Assembly: GCA_964579675.1 (NCBI GenBank) | Contig: CAZOIA010000005.1 | Coordinates: 1-63,986, forward strand | Length of the DNA stretch: 63,986 bases | Reading direction: 5' to 3' | From: CAZOIA01 sp964579675 | GTDB lineage: Bacteria > Planctomycetota > Phycisphaerae > UBA1845 > PWPN01 | Part shown: in pieces, positions 54,032 through 63,335 of the stretch | Layout: each line of letters begins with the position of its first letter | Position numbering within the stretch: the stretch's first letter is position 1 | Translations under genes and position numbers: made by a program | Notes under the pieces: model-generated | What the model saw: only the letters and a program-made list of their open reading frames with translations | What the model was told of the DNA's origin: nothing | Database searches by the model: none

Positions 54032-57031
54032 GTGCGCGAGTTGAGAAACGTACGTCTGGTCGTGCTCGCAGGTTTCCTGGCCGTGGGTCCGGTTGTTGCA
54101 TGGGCATTGCCGGCGTTTCCGGGGGCCGGGGGCTTCGGGAGTAACACCCCCGGCGGCCGTGGGGGACGCGTCATTGCCGTGACCACCCTTGCCGACCATG
54201 GGCCGGGCAGCCTCCGCGAGGCGGTGACGGCCCCGGGCCCGCGAACGGTGGTCTTCCGCGTGGCGGGCGAGATCAGACTCAAGAGCCATCTCCGCATTAC
54301 CGAGCCGTTCATTACCATCGCCGGCCAGACCGCCCCCGGCAGGGGGATCATGCTTCGCGACGCGGGCCTGTACGTCCAGACGCATGACGTCGTCATTCGC
54401 TTCATCCGCTCGCGGGTGGGACCCAGTCTCGTCGAGAAGTTCGATACCCAGGACGCCCTGCAAATCAGTGACGACGACACCGACGACGACAATGAAGTCT
54501 GCAACGTGGTGGTCGATCATTGCTCGTTCTCATGGAGCATCGACGAGGGCGTCGGGATCCGCACGCCGGCCCACGACGTCACGTTCAGTTGGAACATCAT
54601 CAGCGAAGCGCTTCGCCAGCCGTTCACGAAGGAGCAGATCGGCAAGGATCGTTCGCACAGTATGGCCCTTATCCTCAGCGGCGGTCCGACGCGGTGCACA
54701 CTTCATCACAACCTGCTGGCCCACTGCAACAGCCGCAATCCCCGCATCCAGGGCGGCCGCCACGGCTTCATCAACAACGTGGTCTACGATTGGGGGTTCC
54801 TCTCGGGCACGTTCTCACGCAACCCCGAGGTGAACTTCATCGGCAACTACTACAAGCCGGGTCCGGCCAGCCGGGTGATCAAACCGATCTGCGAAAAGCC
54901 CGGCGACATGGGGCGAGTCTACGTGAAGGGCAACCGCAGCGATGACCGGCCGGATGATTCGCTGCCCGAGTGGGACCCGATCGTCAACGCCCCGCAGCAG
55001 GAACATCAGGCCGATGAGTCGTTCGACATGCCCCCGGTGACGGTCACCTCCGCGGACGAGGCGTACGAAATGGTCCTCCGTAACGCCGGGGCGACGCTGC
55101 CCGGGCGGGACCCGGTGGACAGGCGGATCGTTCGGCAGGTGCGTCTGTCGATGGGCGGCAAGATCGACCGGCCGGGCGAGGTGGGGGGATATCCGGACAT
55201 GACCCGACGTCGGCCGCACGCGCAGCGCTCAGCCCCCATGGACACCGACAACGACGGCATGCCCGACGACTGGGAACACGCCCAGGGCTTCGACCCGGAT
55301 GACCCGGCGGATGGCCGGGAGGATGCGGACCACGATGGATATACGAATCTTGAACAGTACCTCGAGTACCTCGTGGACCGGTGCCGGATTCCGCGACCGG
55401 CGGTGCGCACACTTTCGATCGACCGTCGTTGCGATGCGCCGTTTGCGGTGCATTTCGGCGAAGTGAGGCTGCCGGTGATCGAAGTGGGCGGCGACGCGCG
55501 GACGTTCTACGCGCACGCCTTCTTTGAAGGTGACCTCCCATTGGAGGTCTCCGAACAAAGGGCCGATGCTGAACCCCCGCGCGCGATTACACGTGAGCAA
55601 CAAGCCGCGGGCTTCAGTACGCGCGGCCGTTCGCCTGTACAGGCTGCGCTTGGTTGCGCACGGTCATTCAGCGCCGCTGTCTTGAAGCCGGCCCGCTTTC
55701 ACGACCATCTGACAGGAAACGGGAAGACCTTGACCTTCCGGGTAAGCGAAGAGGGCCCGCGGGTGATTCAGCCGGACGCGAGTCCCGATTCGCCCCGGCT
55801 CATGTTGTTCCTCGATGCGTTTCCAGACAAGGCCGCGGGCTTGGCGGATGCGAACGTCATCGACGCCAGGCGGTTCGGTGTGGTGGGGCGCCGGGCGAAT
55901 GATACCTCGCGGCTGCAGGCCGCCCTCGATGCGTGTGCCAAGCTTCCGGGTGGGGGCGTGGTCTTTGTTACCGACGGCAAGCACGAGGTGGACACGCTTC
56001 GGATCCCGAGTCACGCGACGCTCCACCTGGGCCGCAGTGCCGTGCTGTACGCCGGCAACGAGCCCGACGCCGGCGCGATCATTCTGTTCGACGGCGTCGA
56101 GGACGCCGCCCTCACCGGTCCGGGTGTGATCGATGGCCGCGGCAGCGACGGTGTCCTGCGGGCGGCGATGGTCCGGATCCACAACGCCAGATCGGTTCGC
56201 ATTTCGGACGTTGTGCTTCGCGATCCGGGCGGGCCGGGAATCGAGCTGATTGGCAGCGACGACGTTCACCTCTATCGCGCAAAGGTCGTGACGGCCGGCA
56301 CGCGGGCCGGCACCGGCGGGCTTCGCATCGACGGTTGCCGGGGCGTTACCTGCGATCGCTGCTTCTTCTCCAGCAGCGGCGACGGCATCACGATCGAGTC
56401 CACGGACAACGTGAATCCACTAAATGTCGGGGATATCTTCGTTCGCGAAACGGTGGTGATGGCCGCCGGGACCGGGATCATGGTGGGGCCGGGCACCCGG
56501 GCCCCGATCCGCGAGGTGCTGGTTCGCGACGTTGACGTAGTATCGGCCGCAAACGGCATCAGCATCATGCAGGGGGATACCGGGGGCATCGAGAACGTAG
56601 TCTGCCGCGACGTGACCATGGACCTCCGCGAGCTGCCCGACGATCCGAGCGGCGGCCGGCCTTTCTGCGTGGTCAACGACTCCTCGGGACCGCTCCGCCA
56701 TATCCTGTTCGACCGTGTCGTGACCAACGCGACGCAGGGTTCGCGGGTCGAGGGCGCTCCATCGTCGTGGATCGAGGAGATCAGGTTCTGGGGCGTGCGC
56801 ATCGCGGCCAAAGAGGGACGAGGGCGAGAGCCCCCCCAGGTGCTGCCGGCCCTGTTTGATCTGAGGCGGGTCCGCAGCCCGCAGTTCCGGTTCCTGTACG
56901 TGACCTGGCCCGCCGGGAGAGAGCGGTACTGGGGCAAGCTTCTCGGGAGCCGCGAGACCGAGGGTCTCCAGGCTCCCGGGAACGAGATCTTCGAGAACCA
57001 GGCCGCCCCGGCGGCGAGTCAGCCCCGATGA
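54032..57031 (+). CDS. PL1-type pectate lyase fused to a GH28-like beta-helix
   Basis: A 999-residue exported protein. The GTG at 54032 gives a signal peptide (VRLVVLAGFLAVGPVVAWA). Residues about 25-410 form a PL1-type pectate lyase (FPGAGGFGSNTPGGRGG, then VVVDHCSFSWSIDEG, CNSRNPRIQGGRHGFINNVVYDWG). An Asp-rich EF-hand/TSP3-like hinge follows (DTDNDGMPDD and EDADHDGYTN, about 410-450). Residues about 610-960 are a GH28-like beta-helix (FGVVGRRANDTSRLQAALDA, GPGVIDGRG). The GH28 active site looks degraded: SGDGITIES replaces SxDDxIxIK and AGTG stands where GHG is expected, so that half may only bind. The linker at 55600 contains repeat-like sequence. Confidence 0.8.
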   Translation: MRELRNVRLVVLAGFLAVGPVVAWALPAFPGAGGFGSNTPGGRGGRVIAVTTLADHGPGSLREAVTAPGPRTVVFRVAGEIRLKSHLRITEPFITIAGQTAPGRGIMLRDAGLYVQTHDVVIRFIRSRVGPSLVEKFDTQDALQISDDDTDDDNEVCNVVVDHCSFSWSIDEGVGIRTPAHDVTFSWNIISEALRQPFTKEQIGKDRSHSMALILSGGPTRCTLHHNLLAHCNSRNPRIQGGRHGFINNVVYDWGFLSGTFSRNPEVNFIGNYYKPGPASRVIKPICEKPGDMGRVYVKGNRSDDRPDDSLPEWDPIVNAPQQEHQADESFDMPPVTVTSADEAYEMVLRNAGATLPGRDPVDRRIVRQVRLSMGGKIDRPGEVGGYPDMTRRRPHAQRSAPMDTDNDGMPDDWEHAQGFDPDDPADGREDADHDGYTNLEQYLEYLVDRCRIPRPAVRTLSIDRRCDAPFAVHFGEVRLPVIEVGGDARTFYAHAFFEGDLPLEVSEQRADAEPPRAITREQQAAGFSTRGRSPVQAALGCARSFSAAVLKPARFHDHLTGNGKTLTFRVSEEGPRVIQPDASPDSPRLMLFLDAFPDKAAGLADANVIDARRFGVVGRRANDTSRLQAALDACAKLPGGGVVFVTDGKHEVDTLRIPSHATLHLGRSAVLYAGNEPDAGAIILFDGVEDAALTGPGVIDGRGSDGVLRAAMVRIHNARSVRISDVVLRDPGGPGIELIGSDDVHLYRAKVVTAGTRAGTGGLRIDGCRGVTCDRCFFSSSGDGITIESTDNVNPLNVGDIFVRETVVMAAGTGIMVGPGTRAPIREVLVRDVDVVSAANGISIMQGDTGGIENVVCRDVTMDLRELPDDPSGGRPFCVVNDSSGPLRHILFDRVVTNATQGSRVEGAPSSWIEEIRFWGVRIAAKEGRGREPPQVLPALFDLRRVRSPQFRFLYVTWPAGRERYWGKLLGSRETEGLQAPGNEIFENQAAPAASQPR

Positions 57032-57039
57032 GCCAAACA

Positions 57040-57072
57040 AAAGGACGCGCCTCGCGGGGAAGCGCGCCCTTT
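57040..57072. terminator. Bidirectional terminator between convergent genes
   Basis: AAAGGACGCGC (57040-57050) and GCGCGCCCTTT (57062-57072) pair with one mismatch; A- and T-rich ends flank the stem. It is shared by the pectinase fusion and the minus-strand lipoprotein, and is duplicated at 58566-58598. Confidence 0.6.
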
Positions 57073-57097
57073 GAACATGCCTGGTTGACTCAACCGA

Positions 57098-58198
57098 TTA
57101 CGGCTCAGTCTCGAAACAGCAGGCCACCACGATGTTGTGGATGAACCCCGGGCCGTCGCTGTCTATCCGCGGAGGAGCAGCGACGCCCTCGGCAGTGACC
57201 AGCGCATCGGGTGCGGTCGCCGAGGTGCCCCCGGCAACGACGACGGCGGCCGGTTTGACAATGTACTCGAACTCGCCGGTGGCGTCACCGTTGGCCGTGC
57301 CGCCGGTAACCGCAGCCGCGAAGTTCCATCCGTATTCCGTCACATTCGCAACATCGAAGAAGTAGGCTCCCGGAATCTGGGCGCTGTAGGTGGGCACGGT
57401 GCCTGCGGGTGCGGGCGGGATAAGTGTTGCCGGATCCTGGATATTCCATACCAGTCCTGCCAGGTCGAAGAACCGGCCGCGGGCCTCGCCGATGGTGGTC
57501 GGACCGTCACGCATGTACAGCACGTACGGAACTGAGTTGCCCGTGAGCACGTTAACGACCTCGGTTACCTGGGTGAGCTGAACGGCTGCCCCATTTTGGA
57601 ATCTGATACCGGTCACGCGGATAATGAGCTCGGCATCGGCTGCCGCATCATTCGCAAGCGAGTTCAGGTCCACACCATTGTTGGCGACACCGGGGAAGGA
57701 TGCCACGATGGTCGGTACGTTTCCGGAATTGTTTACGGCGCCGGGCAGGTTCGGGTCGCCGTCATCCCATGCCGAGAAGTAGAAGGACGACACGTGATGC
57801 GTGTCTGCAAGCCCGGCGACGCCGGCCCAGGTATCCTGGGTTACGACCTGCATGCATATCTGGGTGGTGGGGGCGGCGACCGGGATCGGCGGACCGCAGA
57901 GCACGAAGTTCGCATTCATGATGGTCTGATTGGCCGGGACAAGCACCGCCTGGGGGCCGCCCCAGATGCTGACCTCTGCATTGCCGCCTGCTGCGCCATC
58001 GTCGTCATAGAGAATGTCCACGGTGACCTGTCCGCCACCGGCGCTGATCATCACACCGGCCACCGAAGAGGACTCCTGCTGAACGGCTGGGTTAAGACCC
58101 GATGACCCGATCCCCGGGCACCCCTGACCGGCCAGAAACGGGATGCTGCCAAGAACCAGTAGAACACCACAGACCTTGAATGGGTGCCGCCCTGTCAT
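57098..58198 (-). CDS. Secreted lipoprotein, paralogue A of a duplicated pair
   Basis: A 366-residue lipoprotein (lipobox FLAGQGC) with AAGGA upstream of the ATG. The mature part is beta-rich and Asp/Ala/Gly-rich (VTVDILYDDDGAAGGNAEV, FYFSAWDDGDPNLPG, then a DAFF-like SAQIPGAYFFDVANVTEYG) with no recognised family. The C-terminus is CCFETEP. From about residue 40 it is identical to the paralogue at 58624 except one Val/Ala; the signal regions differ. Likely a cell-surface protein. Confidence 0.7.
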   Translation of the reverse strand: MTGRHPFKVCGVLLVLGSIPFLAGQGCPGIGSSGLNPAVQQESSSVAGVMISAGGGQVTVDILYDDDGAAGGNAEVSIWGGPQAVLVPANQTIMNANFVLCGPPIPVAAPTTQICMQVVTQDTWAGVAGLADTHHVSSFYFSAWDDGDPNLPGAVNNSGNVPTIVASFPGVANNGVDLNSLANDAAADAELIIRVTGIRFQNGAAVQLTQVTEVVNVLTGNSVPYVLYMRDGPTTIGEARGRFFDLAGLVWNIQDPATLIPPAPAGTVPTYSAQIPGAYFFDVANVTEYGWNFAAAVTGGTANGDATGEFEYIVKPAAVVVAGGTSATAPDALVTAEGVAAPPRIDSDGPGFIHNIVVACCFETEP

Positions 58199-58413
58199 TG
58201 CTCTGTTTCCTTTCGTTTGCCCTCGTGGGGCTTCGTCTTTGTTCGTACCGTCCTCTGGGGAGATGTCGGTCGGATATCCGCCGCCCTTTAGAACATGCGC
58301 AAAACCTGGTTATCGCCCCTTCCGTCTGGGAATCGCTGCATCGCTCCCGCCGATCCCCCCTTTGCGGCAGGTAATCGGGGCCAGGGAGGTGGGAGGGTTT
58401 ACGTCCGAAATGC

Positions 58414-58557
58414 CGGTTCCCCTACGTGACTTGGCCCGCCGGGAGAGAGCGGTACTGGGGCAGGCTTTTCCGGACCCGCGAGACGGAGGGCCTCCAGGCT
58501 TCCGGGAACGAGATCTTCGAGAAGCAGGCCGCCCCGGCGGCGAGTCAGCCCCGTTGA
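58414..58557 (+). pseudogene. Duplicated 3' end of the pectinase fusion gene
   Basis: 48 in-frame codons (VTWPAGRERYWG, then NEIFEKQAAPAASQPR and TGA) match the end of the gene at 54032-57031 at offset 1526, with about 20 substitutions in the flanking 245 bp. No start precedes it. It marks the left edge of the tandem duplication. Confidence 0.85.
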
Positions 58558-58565
58558 ACCAAAGA

Positions 58566-58598
58566 AAAGGACGCGCCTCGCGGGGAAGCGCGCCCCTT
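58566..58598. terminator. Duplicated bidirectional terminator
   Basis: The copy of the 57040-57072 hairpin, AAAGGACGCGC and GCGCGCCCC, at the same 1526-bp offset. It now terminates only the second lipoprotein gene. Confidence 0.5.
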
Positions 58599-58623
58599 GA
58601 ACATACCTGGTTAACTCAGCCGA

Positions 58624-59727
58624 TTACGGCTCAGTCTCGAAACAACAGGCCGCCACGATGTTGTGGATGAACCCCGGGCCGTCGCTGTCTATCCGCGGAG
58701 GAGCAGCGACGCCCTCGGCAGTGACCAGCGCATCGGGTGCGGTCGCCGAGGTGCCCCCGGCAACGACGACGGCGGCCGGTTTGACAATGTACTCGAACTC
58801 GCCGGTGGCGTCACCGTTGGCCGTGCCGCCGGTAACCGCAGCCGCGAAGTTCCATCCGTATTCCGTCACATTCGCAACATCGAAGAAGTAGGCTCCCGGA
58901 ATCTGGGCGCTGTAGGTGGGCACGGTGCCTGCGGGTGCGGGCGGGATAAGTGTTGCCGGATCCTGGATATTCCATACCAGTCCTGCCAGGTCGAAGAACC
59001 GGCCGCGGGCCTCGCCGATGGTGGTCGGACCGTCACGCATGTACAGCACGTACGGAACTGAGTTGCCCGTGAGCACGTTAACGACCTCGGTTACCTGGGT
59101 GAGCTGAACGGCTGCCCCATTTTGGAATCTGATACCGGTCACGCGGATAATGAGCTCGGCATCGGCTGCCGCATCATTCGCAAGCGAGTTCAGGTCCACA
59201 CCATTGTTGGCGACACCGGGGAAGGATGCCACGATGGTCGGTACGTTTCCGGAATTGTTTACGGCGCCGGGCAGGTTCGGGTCGCCGTCATCCCATGCCG
59301 AGAAGTAGAAGGACGACACGTGATGCGTGTCTGCAAGCCCGGCGACGCCGGCCCAGGTATCCTGGGTTACGACCTGCATGCATATCTGGGTGGTGGGGGC
59401 GGCGACCGGGATCGGCGGACCGCAGAGCACGAAGTTCGCATTCATGATGGTCTGATTGGCCGGGACAAGCACCGCCTGGGGGCCGCCCCAGATGCTGACC
59501 TCTGCATTGCCGCCTGCTGCGCCATCGTCGTCATAGAGAATGTCCACGGTGACCTGTCCGCCACCGGCGCTGATCATCACACCGGCCACCGAAGAGGACC
59601 CCGCCTGAACATCGGCCGCGCCAGGAGCCGCTGGAGCGGGCACACACGCCTGACCAATCAGAAATGGCATGCTGGCCATAAGCAGCACCGAAACGGATAC
59701 GCTGAGTACTTTGCGCGCAGTCGACAT
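58624..59727 (-). CDS. Secreted lipoprotein, paralogue B of a duplicated pair
   Basis: A 367-residue lipoprotein (lipobox FLIGQAC) with GGAGGAAGG before the ATG. Its N-terminal 40 residues differ from paralogue A, but the rest is identical at protein and DNA level (57135-58073 versus 58661-59599, no difference found). The signal-peptide divergence with an identical core indicates recent sequence homogenisation. Function unknown. Confidence 0.7.
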   Translation of the reverse strand: MSTARKVLSVSVSVLLMASMPFLIGQACVPAPAAPGAADVQAGSSSVAGVMISAGGGQVTVDILYDDDGAAGGNAEVSIWGGPQAVLVPANQTIMNANFVLCGPPIPVAAPTTQICMQVVTQDTWAGVAGLADTHHVSSFYFSAWDDGDPNLPGAVNNSGNVPTIVASFPGVANNGVDLNSLANDAAADAELIIRVTGIRFQNGAAVQLTQVTEVVNVLTGNSVPYVLYMRDGPTTIGEARGRFFDLAGLVWNIQDPATLIPPAPAGTVPTYSAQIPGAYFFDVANVTEYGWNFAAAVTGGTANGDATGEFEYIVKPAAVVVAGGTSATAPDALVTAEGVAAPPRIDSDGPGFIHNIVAACCFETEP

Positions 59728-60245
59728 TATCCTTCCTCCTCTACACCCCCCGTCTCAACAAGGGCAGATAAGGGGTATCTCTGGAACAGTCGATTCAAAC
59801 CCACACTCTTGAGCTTCAGTTTACCCGAACTCCCTGGGGAAAATCAACTCTCAATCTCCCGGAATTCCTCGGAAAAGCACCCGAGCAGCCTCTCGGAGGG
59901 CGTCGGGATGAACGGTCAGGAACCCGGTTTCAGGCGTGCCCCAAGCCGTCCCACAATCGGCTGGCAACCGCTGGCTTCAAGTGCCTCGCGCCCCCGCCGA
60001 GCCTCTCGGGGGCCGACGCACGGCGGGAGATCAGTCAGTTCTAAGCACAAGTCCGTGTTAATTAAGGAGTTGCGCAAAAAAAGCCAATGCTGTCTCGAAG
60101 GGCGGAGTCAGGTCGGCTCCGCGCATCGCGTGTTGGCTCGAGACTGGTCCGGGGACCCGAACCGCCCGAGCTCTACGAGCTGACCCTGGGAAAAAAGACG
60201 GTCAGGAAATCCGTGGCGTTGCTCGCTCAGCCGCCAATCGAGCGG
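59728..60245. other. Intergenic region between lipoprotein B and the DUF4838 gene
   Basis: A 518-base divergent region. Apart from the promoter at its right end, no gene, repeat family member or clear operator was recognised. An in-frame extension upstream of 60282 lacks protein-like character. Confidence 0.4.
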
Positions 60246-60274
60246 GTGACGCGAGGCCCCACCAGAGGTATTAT
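60246..60274 (+). promoter_or_regulatory. Predicted leaderless promoter, DUF4838 gene
   Basis: GTGACG (60246-60251), 17-bp spacer, TATTAT (60269-60274). The ATG at 60282 lies 7 nt after the -10 and has no properly spaced ribosome site. Confidence 0.5.
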
Positions 60275-60281
60275 CCAGCGC

Positions 60282-62309
60282 ATGACGAAACCGGTATCGA
60301 TATCGATCAAGGTCGTGGCTGGGGAATTCGATGTTCCCCTGAGGTATACCCTTCTTGCGGCGGTGGTCTCGGCCTTCCTCGCTGCATGTGCCGCAGCCGC
60401 GGAGGTCGAGATCGTCCGCGATGGGCGGGCCCTGGCCTGCATCGTTCTGGCCCCGAACGCGCATCCCCTTGAGAAGGAGGCAGCGGACGACCTCCGCTGG
60501 GCGGTCCGGGAGGCCACCGGAGTCACGCTCGATCTTCACGAGTCAGCCCCTCCAGCGGAATGCCCTGCGCCAATCCGTATCGGCAGTGCAGCTATCCCGA
60601 AGGAGAGCAAGCGCGCGCAGGCCATGCCCTCCCGCTGGGCGGACCTGCCGTATGACGGCGCCTGCGTCCAGATCACGCCCGATGGGATCGACATCGCAGG
60701 GCCTACGCCGGCCGGCACTGCTAACGGTGTGGCCACGCTGCTTCTGGAGGACATCGGCGTCCGGACCTATTACCCCGATCCTCTCTTCACGATCGTCCCG
60801 AAGGCGACAAGTATCAGGATCCGATCGCGGGTAGCGCGACCGAGTCTCGATTACCGTGTGTGGAGCGGCCTGATCGGGCGCGACGCGGCGGCCTACAGGC
60901 GGCGCAATCGTCTCACCGACTCGCGCGTTCCCATCCCGTATTTCCGCTTTGGGCACAACCTCGGGAACATCATTTCCCGGCCTGTCTACGGCGAGGAACA
61001 TCCCGAGTACTTCGCGTTCCGTGACGGCGCTCGTCAGCCCCAGGGGGAAGGTGGCGGCAGCACCACTCAGCCGTGCTTCACGAATCCTGATGTCATCCGC
61101 ATCACCATCGAAGCCGCCCGCCGCTTCTTCGATGAGCACCCCGAGCGCGACACGTTCTCGCTATGCGTCAACGACAACGCCCGGTATTGTGAGTGCGAGA
61201 AATGTGCCGCGCTTGACAAGCCCTATCGGAACCTGCCGGTCGGACGCCAGTACTCGGAGAGCTACTACTCCTACGTTTCGAAGGTCGCCGAAGCCGTCGC
61301 ACGGTCTCACCCTGGACGCTTCCTGGGTGTTTATGCCTACTGGAACGTCGAGCAGCCGCCGCGCAATCGGAAGCGCCTCCCGGAAAACGTGATCGTCGCC
61401 CTCACGCTCGACATCTTGCAGCATTACGATCCCGCGTACCGGGATAAAGACCGGGCGCTCACCCGTGCATGGGCTGGATACGTGAAGCGCTTGCACACGT
61501 ACGTCTACTACGGCCTCGGCTGGTTCACGCCGCGCACCTCACCGCGGCTCGTTGCCGACGATCTGCGATTCGCCGCTCAAAGCCGCGTGCGTGCCATCTA
61601 CTGCGAATCGTATCCCTTTTGGGCATGGTGTGGACCGATGCACTATGTCGCGGCACGCCTGCAGTGGGATGTGAACGACGACGTGGGGCGCATCCTGGAG
61701 GAGTTCCACCGGGACTGCTTCGGGGAGGCTGCTGTTGAGATGCGAGCGTTCCACGACACGTGCGAGCGGTACTGGACCCGGCCGAGGGCTGCACGGTGGT
61801 TCGAGGGGCTGGATCATCTCGGGCCCGAGGAGGCCATGGCGGACACGGCGATCCTGCGCGAAGCCCGGTGGCATCTTGACGCGGCATTTGCCGGGGCGCA
61901 GGATCCGAAAGTGCGGGCTCGCATCGCGTGGCTCAAGAAGGGGTTCGATTTCACGGCAGCGATCGGCGAGGCATTCGAGGCCAAGAAAGCGGCTGCCGCA
62001 GGCCGGGACGGGCTCGAGCGCCTGATTGCGGCGGCAAGTGCGGTCGAGGTTGCATACGAGGTGCTCACAACCGAGCCCGCATACCGCCACGGTTACTACA
62101 AGCGGGGGAGGCGATTCGAGAACAAGTGCTGGCGGTGGTTCAATGAGCCCCTCCGGGCGGCGGCCGAGGCGCGGTGGAAGGAACTTCAAGCGGCGTTCCC
62201 CCGGCCGCAGGCCGAAGCGAAGTGGAAAATCTTCGAGAAGGACTCGGGCCTCGCGAATTGGCTCAAGAAGCGCGGCTGGGAATTCAGGTTCGATCAACAA
62301 GGACAATAG
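60282..62309 (+). CDS. Secreted DUF4838 glycan-active protein
   Basis: A 675-residue exported protein. The ATG at 60282 precedes a signal peptide (LRYTLLAAVVSAFLAACAAAA). An N-terminal GH20/GH67-like alpha/beta domain (about 40-170; HPLEKEAADDLRWAVREATG, then GTANGVATLLLEDIGVRTYYP) is followed by the DUF4838 barrel (about 190-500; SLCVNDNARYCECEKCAAL, VYAYWNVEQPPRNR) and a helical C-terminus. DUF4838 proteins are found in polysaccharide-use genes and are presumed glycosidases. Likely carboxylates lie in CVNDNARYCE and YCESYPFWAW. Transcription appears leaderless. Confidence 0.8.
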   Translation: MTKPVSISIKVVAGEFDVPLRYTLLAAVVSAFLAACAAAAEVEIVRDGRALACIVLAPNAHPLEKEAADDLRWAVREATGVTLDLHESAPPAECPAPIRIGSAAIPKESKRAQAMPSRWADLPYDGACVQITPDGIDIAGPTPAGTANGVATLLLEDIGVRTYYPDPLFTIVPKATSIRIRSRVARPSLDYRVWSGLIGRDAAAYRRRNRLTDSRVPIPYFRFGHNLGNIISRPVYGEEHPEYFAFRDGARQPQGEGGGSTTQPCFTNPDVIRITIEAARRFFDEHPERDTFSLCVNDNARYCECEKCAALDKPYRNLPVGRQYSESYYSYVSKVAEAVARSHPGRFLGVYAYWNVEQPPRNRKRLPENVIVALTLDILQHYDPAYRDKDRALTRAWAGYVKRLHTYVYYGLGWFTPRTSPRLVADDLRFAAQSRVRAIYCESYPFWAWCGPMHYVAARLQWDVNDDVGRILEEFHRDCFGEAAVEMRAFHDTCERYWTRPRAARWFEGLDHLGPEEAMADTAILREARWHLDAAFAGAQDPKVRARIAWLKKGFDFTAAIGEAFEAKKAAAAGRDGLERLIAAASAVEVAYEVLTTEPAYRHGYYKRGRRFENKCWRWFNEPLRAAAEARWKELQAAFPRPQAEAKWKIFEKDSGLANWLKKRGWEFRFDQQGQ

Positions 62310-62498
62310 CAGACATGCCCTTCCCGCCCCTTCCCGACCCGCTCATCTGGTGAGGCCGGGAACACAATGCTCAACTTGCTGACTCAAGCCAACCGACCCC
62401 TTGCGCGCCAATCAGCGCAACACCAAAGAGCCGCTCTCGCACTTCGGCCTCTTGTTACAGGCCGGTCGCCCCCACTCTGTTTGCGCCAGAAAAGAGCA

Positions 62499-62526
62499 GG
62501 CCGCCGCATCTAGTGATGCGGCGGCC
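62499..62526. terminator. Strong terminator hairpin between convergent genes
   Basis: GGCCGCCGCAT (62499-62509), a 6-nt loop and ATGCGGCGGCC (62516-62526): a perfect 11-bp stem. On the minus strand it is followed by TGCTCTTTTCT, so it mainly terminates the PEP-CTERM gene. Confidence 0.65.
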
Positions 62527-62573
62527 CCCCTGTACTCACTACTTACTGCGTTGCCTTCGTCAATGCATCGCGA

Positions 62574-63266
62574 TCAGGCGCGACGACGACGGAGGAACAG
62601 AACCGGGATGCCCAGAAGCAGCATCGTGGCCGGCTCGGGCACCAGGGAGAGGTTGTCGTAGCACACCCAGGGAGCGCCAGGGTTGGCGCCGAGCTTCAGG
62701 GCAACCACGATCTCCGCGCACGTGGCGTGGATCTCAAGGCTCCCGGGGCCGCTCGGGTGCAACGAGTAGGCGATGTCCTCGCAGTCCCACGCGCACGGCG
62801 GATTCAGGCCCCAGCCGTCCTTCTTGACGATGATGTCGGCGGCATTGCCGGTATCGATCCGGTTGACGACGTCGGCATCACTCCAGCCTTCGGTGCTGGT
62901 GAACATCATCACCTCGGCCCAGCCCGGTGCACAGACGTCGCCACACCAGCAGCCCGAGAGAGTGTAGATCTCGCTCGGGATGACCGAGATCCGCTGGTAC
63001 CAGCCGAAGCTGCCCGCCTGGCCGGGATTGAGGAACAGGTGGCCCATCGGCGGATCGCAGGGCGGCTGACAACCCGTGCCGCACTGGCAATCTTCGACCG
63101 CCCAGTTGCCGGCACCCCACGGGGCCTGCCACCGGGTCCAGCCGTTCTCGCCATTGTCGAAGGAACCGTTCACCAACACGTTGGCCGGCGGGCAGGGCCC
63201 AACGGCGCTCGCCGTCGTGGCGAACAGCAGCATCGCCAGCGAGCTTACAATTACCATCGTTCGCAT
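62574..63266 (-). CDS. PEP-CTERM secreted protein
   Basis: A 230-residue protein. ATG 63266 gives a signal peptide (MRTMVIVSSLAMLLFATTASA) with GAGGAGGAG upstream. The passenger is a jelly-roll-like domain with paired Cys (NGSFDNGENGWTRWQAPWG, like carbohydrate-binding CBM modules). The C-terminus carries the sorting signal VPEPATMLLLGIPVLFLRRRRA. The role is probably extracellular or cell-surface. Confidence 0.8.
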   Translation of the reverse strand: MRTMVIVSSLAMLLFATTASAVGPCPPANVLVNGSFDNGENGWTRWQAPWGAGNWAVEDCQCGTGCQPPCDPPMGHLFLNPGQAGSFGWYQRISVIPSEIYTLSGCWCGDVCAPGWAEVMMFTSTEGWSDADVVNRIDTGNAADIIVKKDGWGLNPPCAWDCEDIAYSLHPSGPGSLEIHATCAEIVVALKLGANPGAPWVCYDNLSLVPEPATMLLLGIPVLFLRRRRA

Positions 63267-63335
63267 AACCTTACTCCTCCTCAAAAGAGACCTTTTGGCT
63301 GAAACGGTACTCGATCGTTGTACCGTGCCTGCCAA

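Noticed and set aside
57135..59599. Possible assembly duplication error
   Set aside because: Flanks differ at about 20 sites and both signal-peptide regions are distinct, so the two copies are physically separate; only the identical core needs read-level confirmation.
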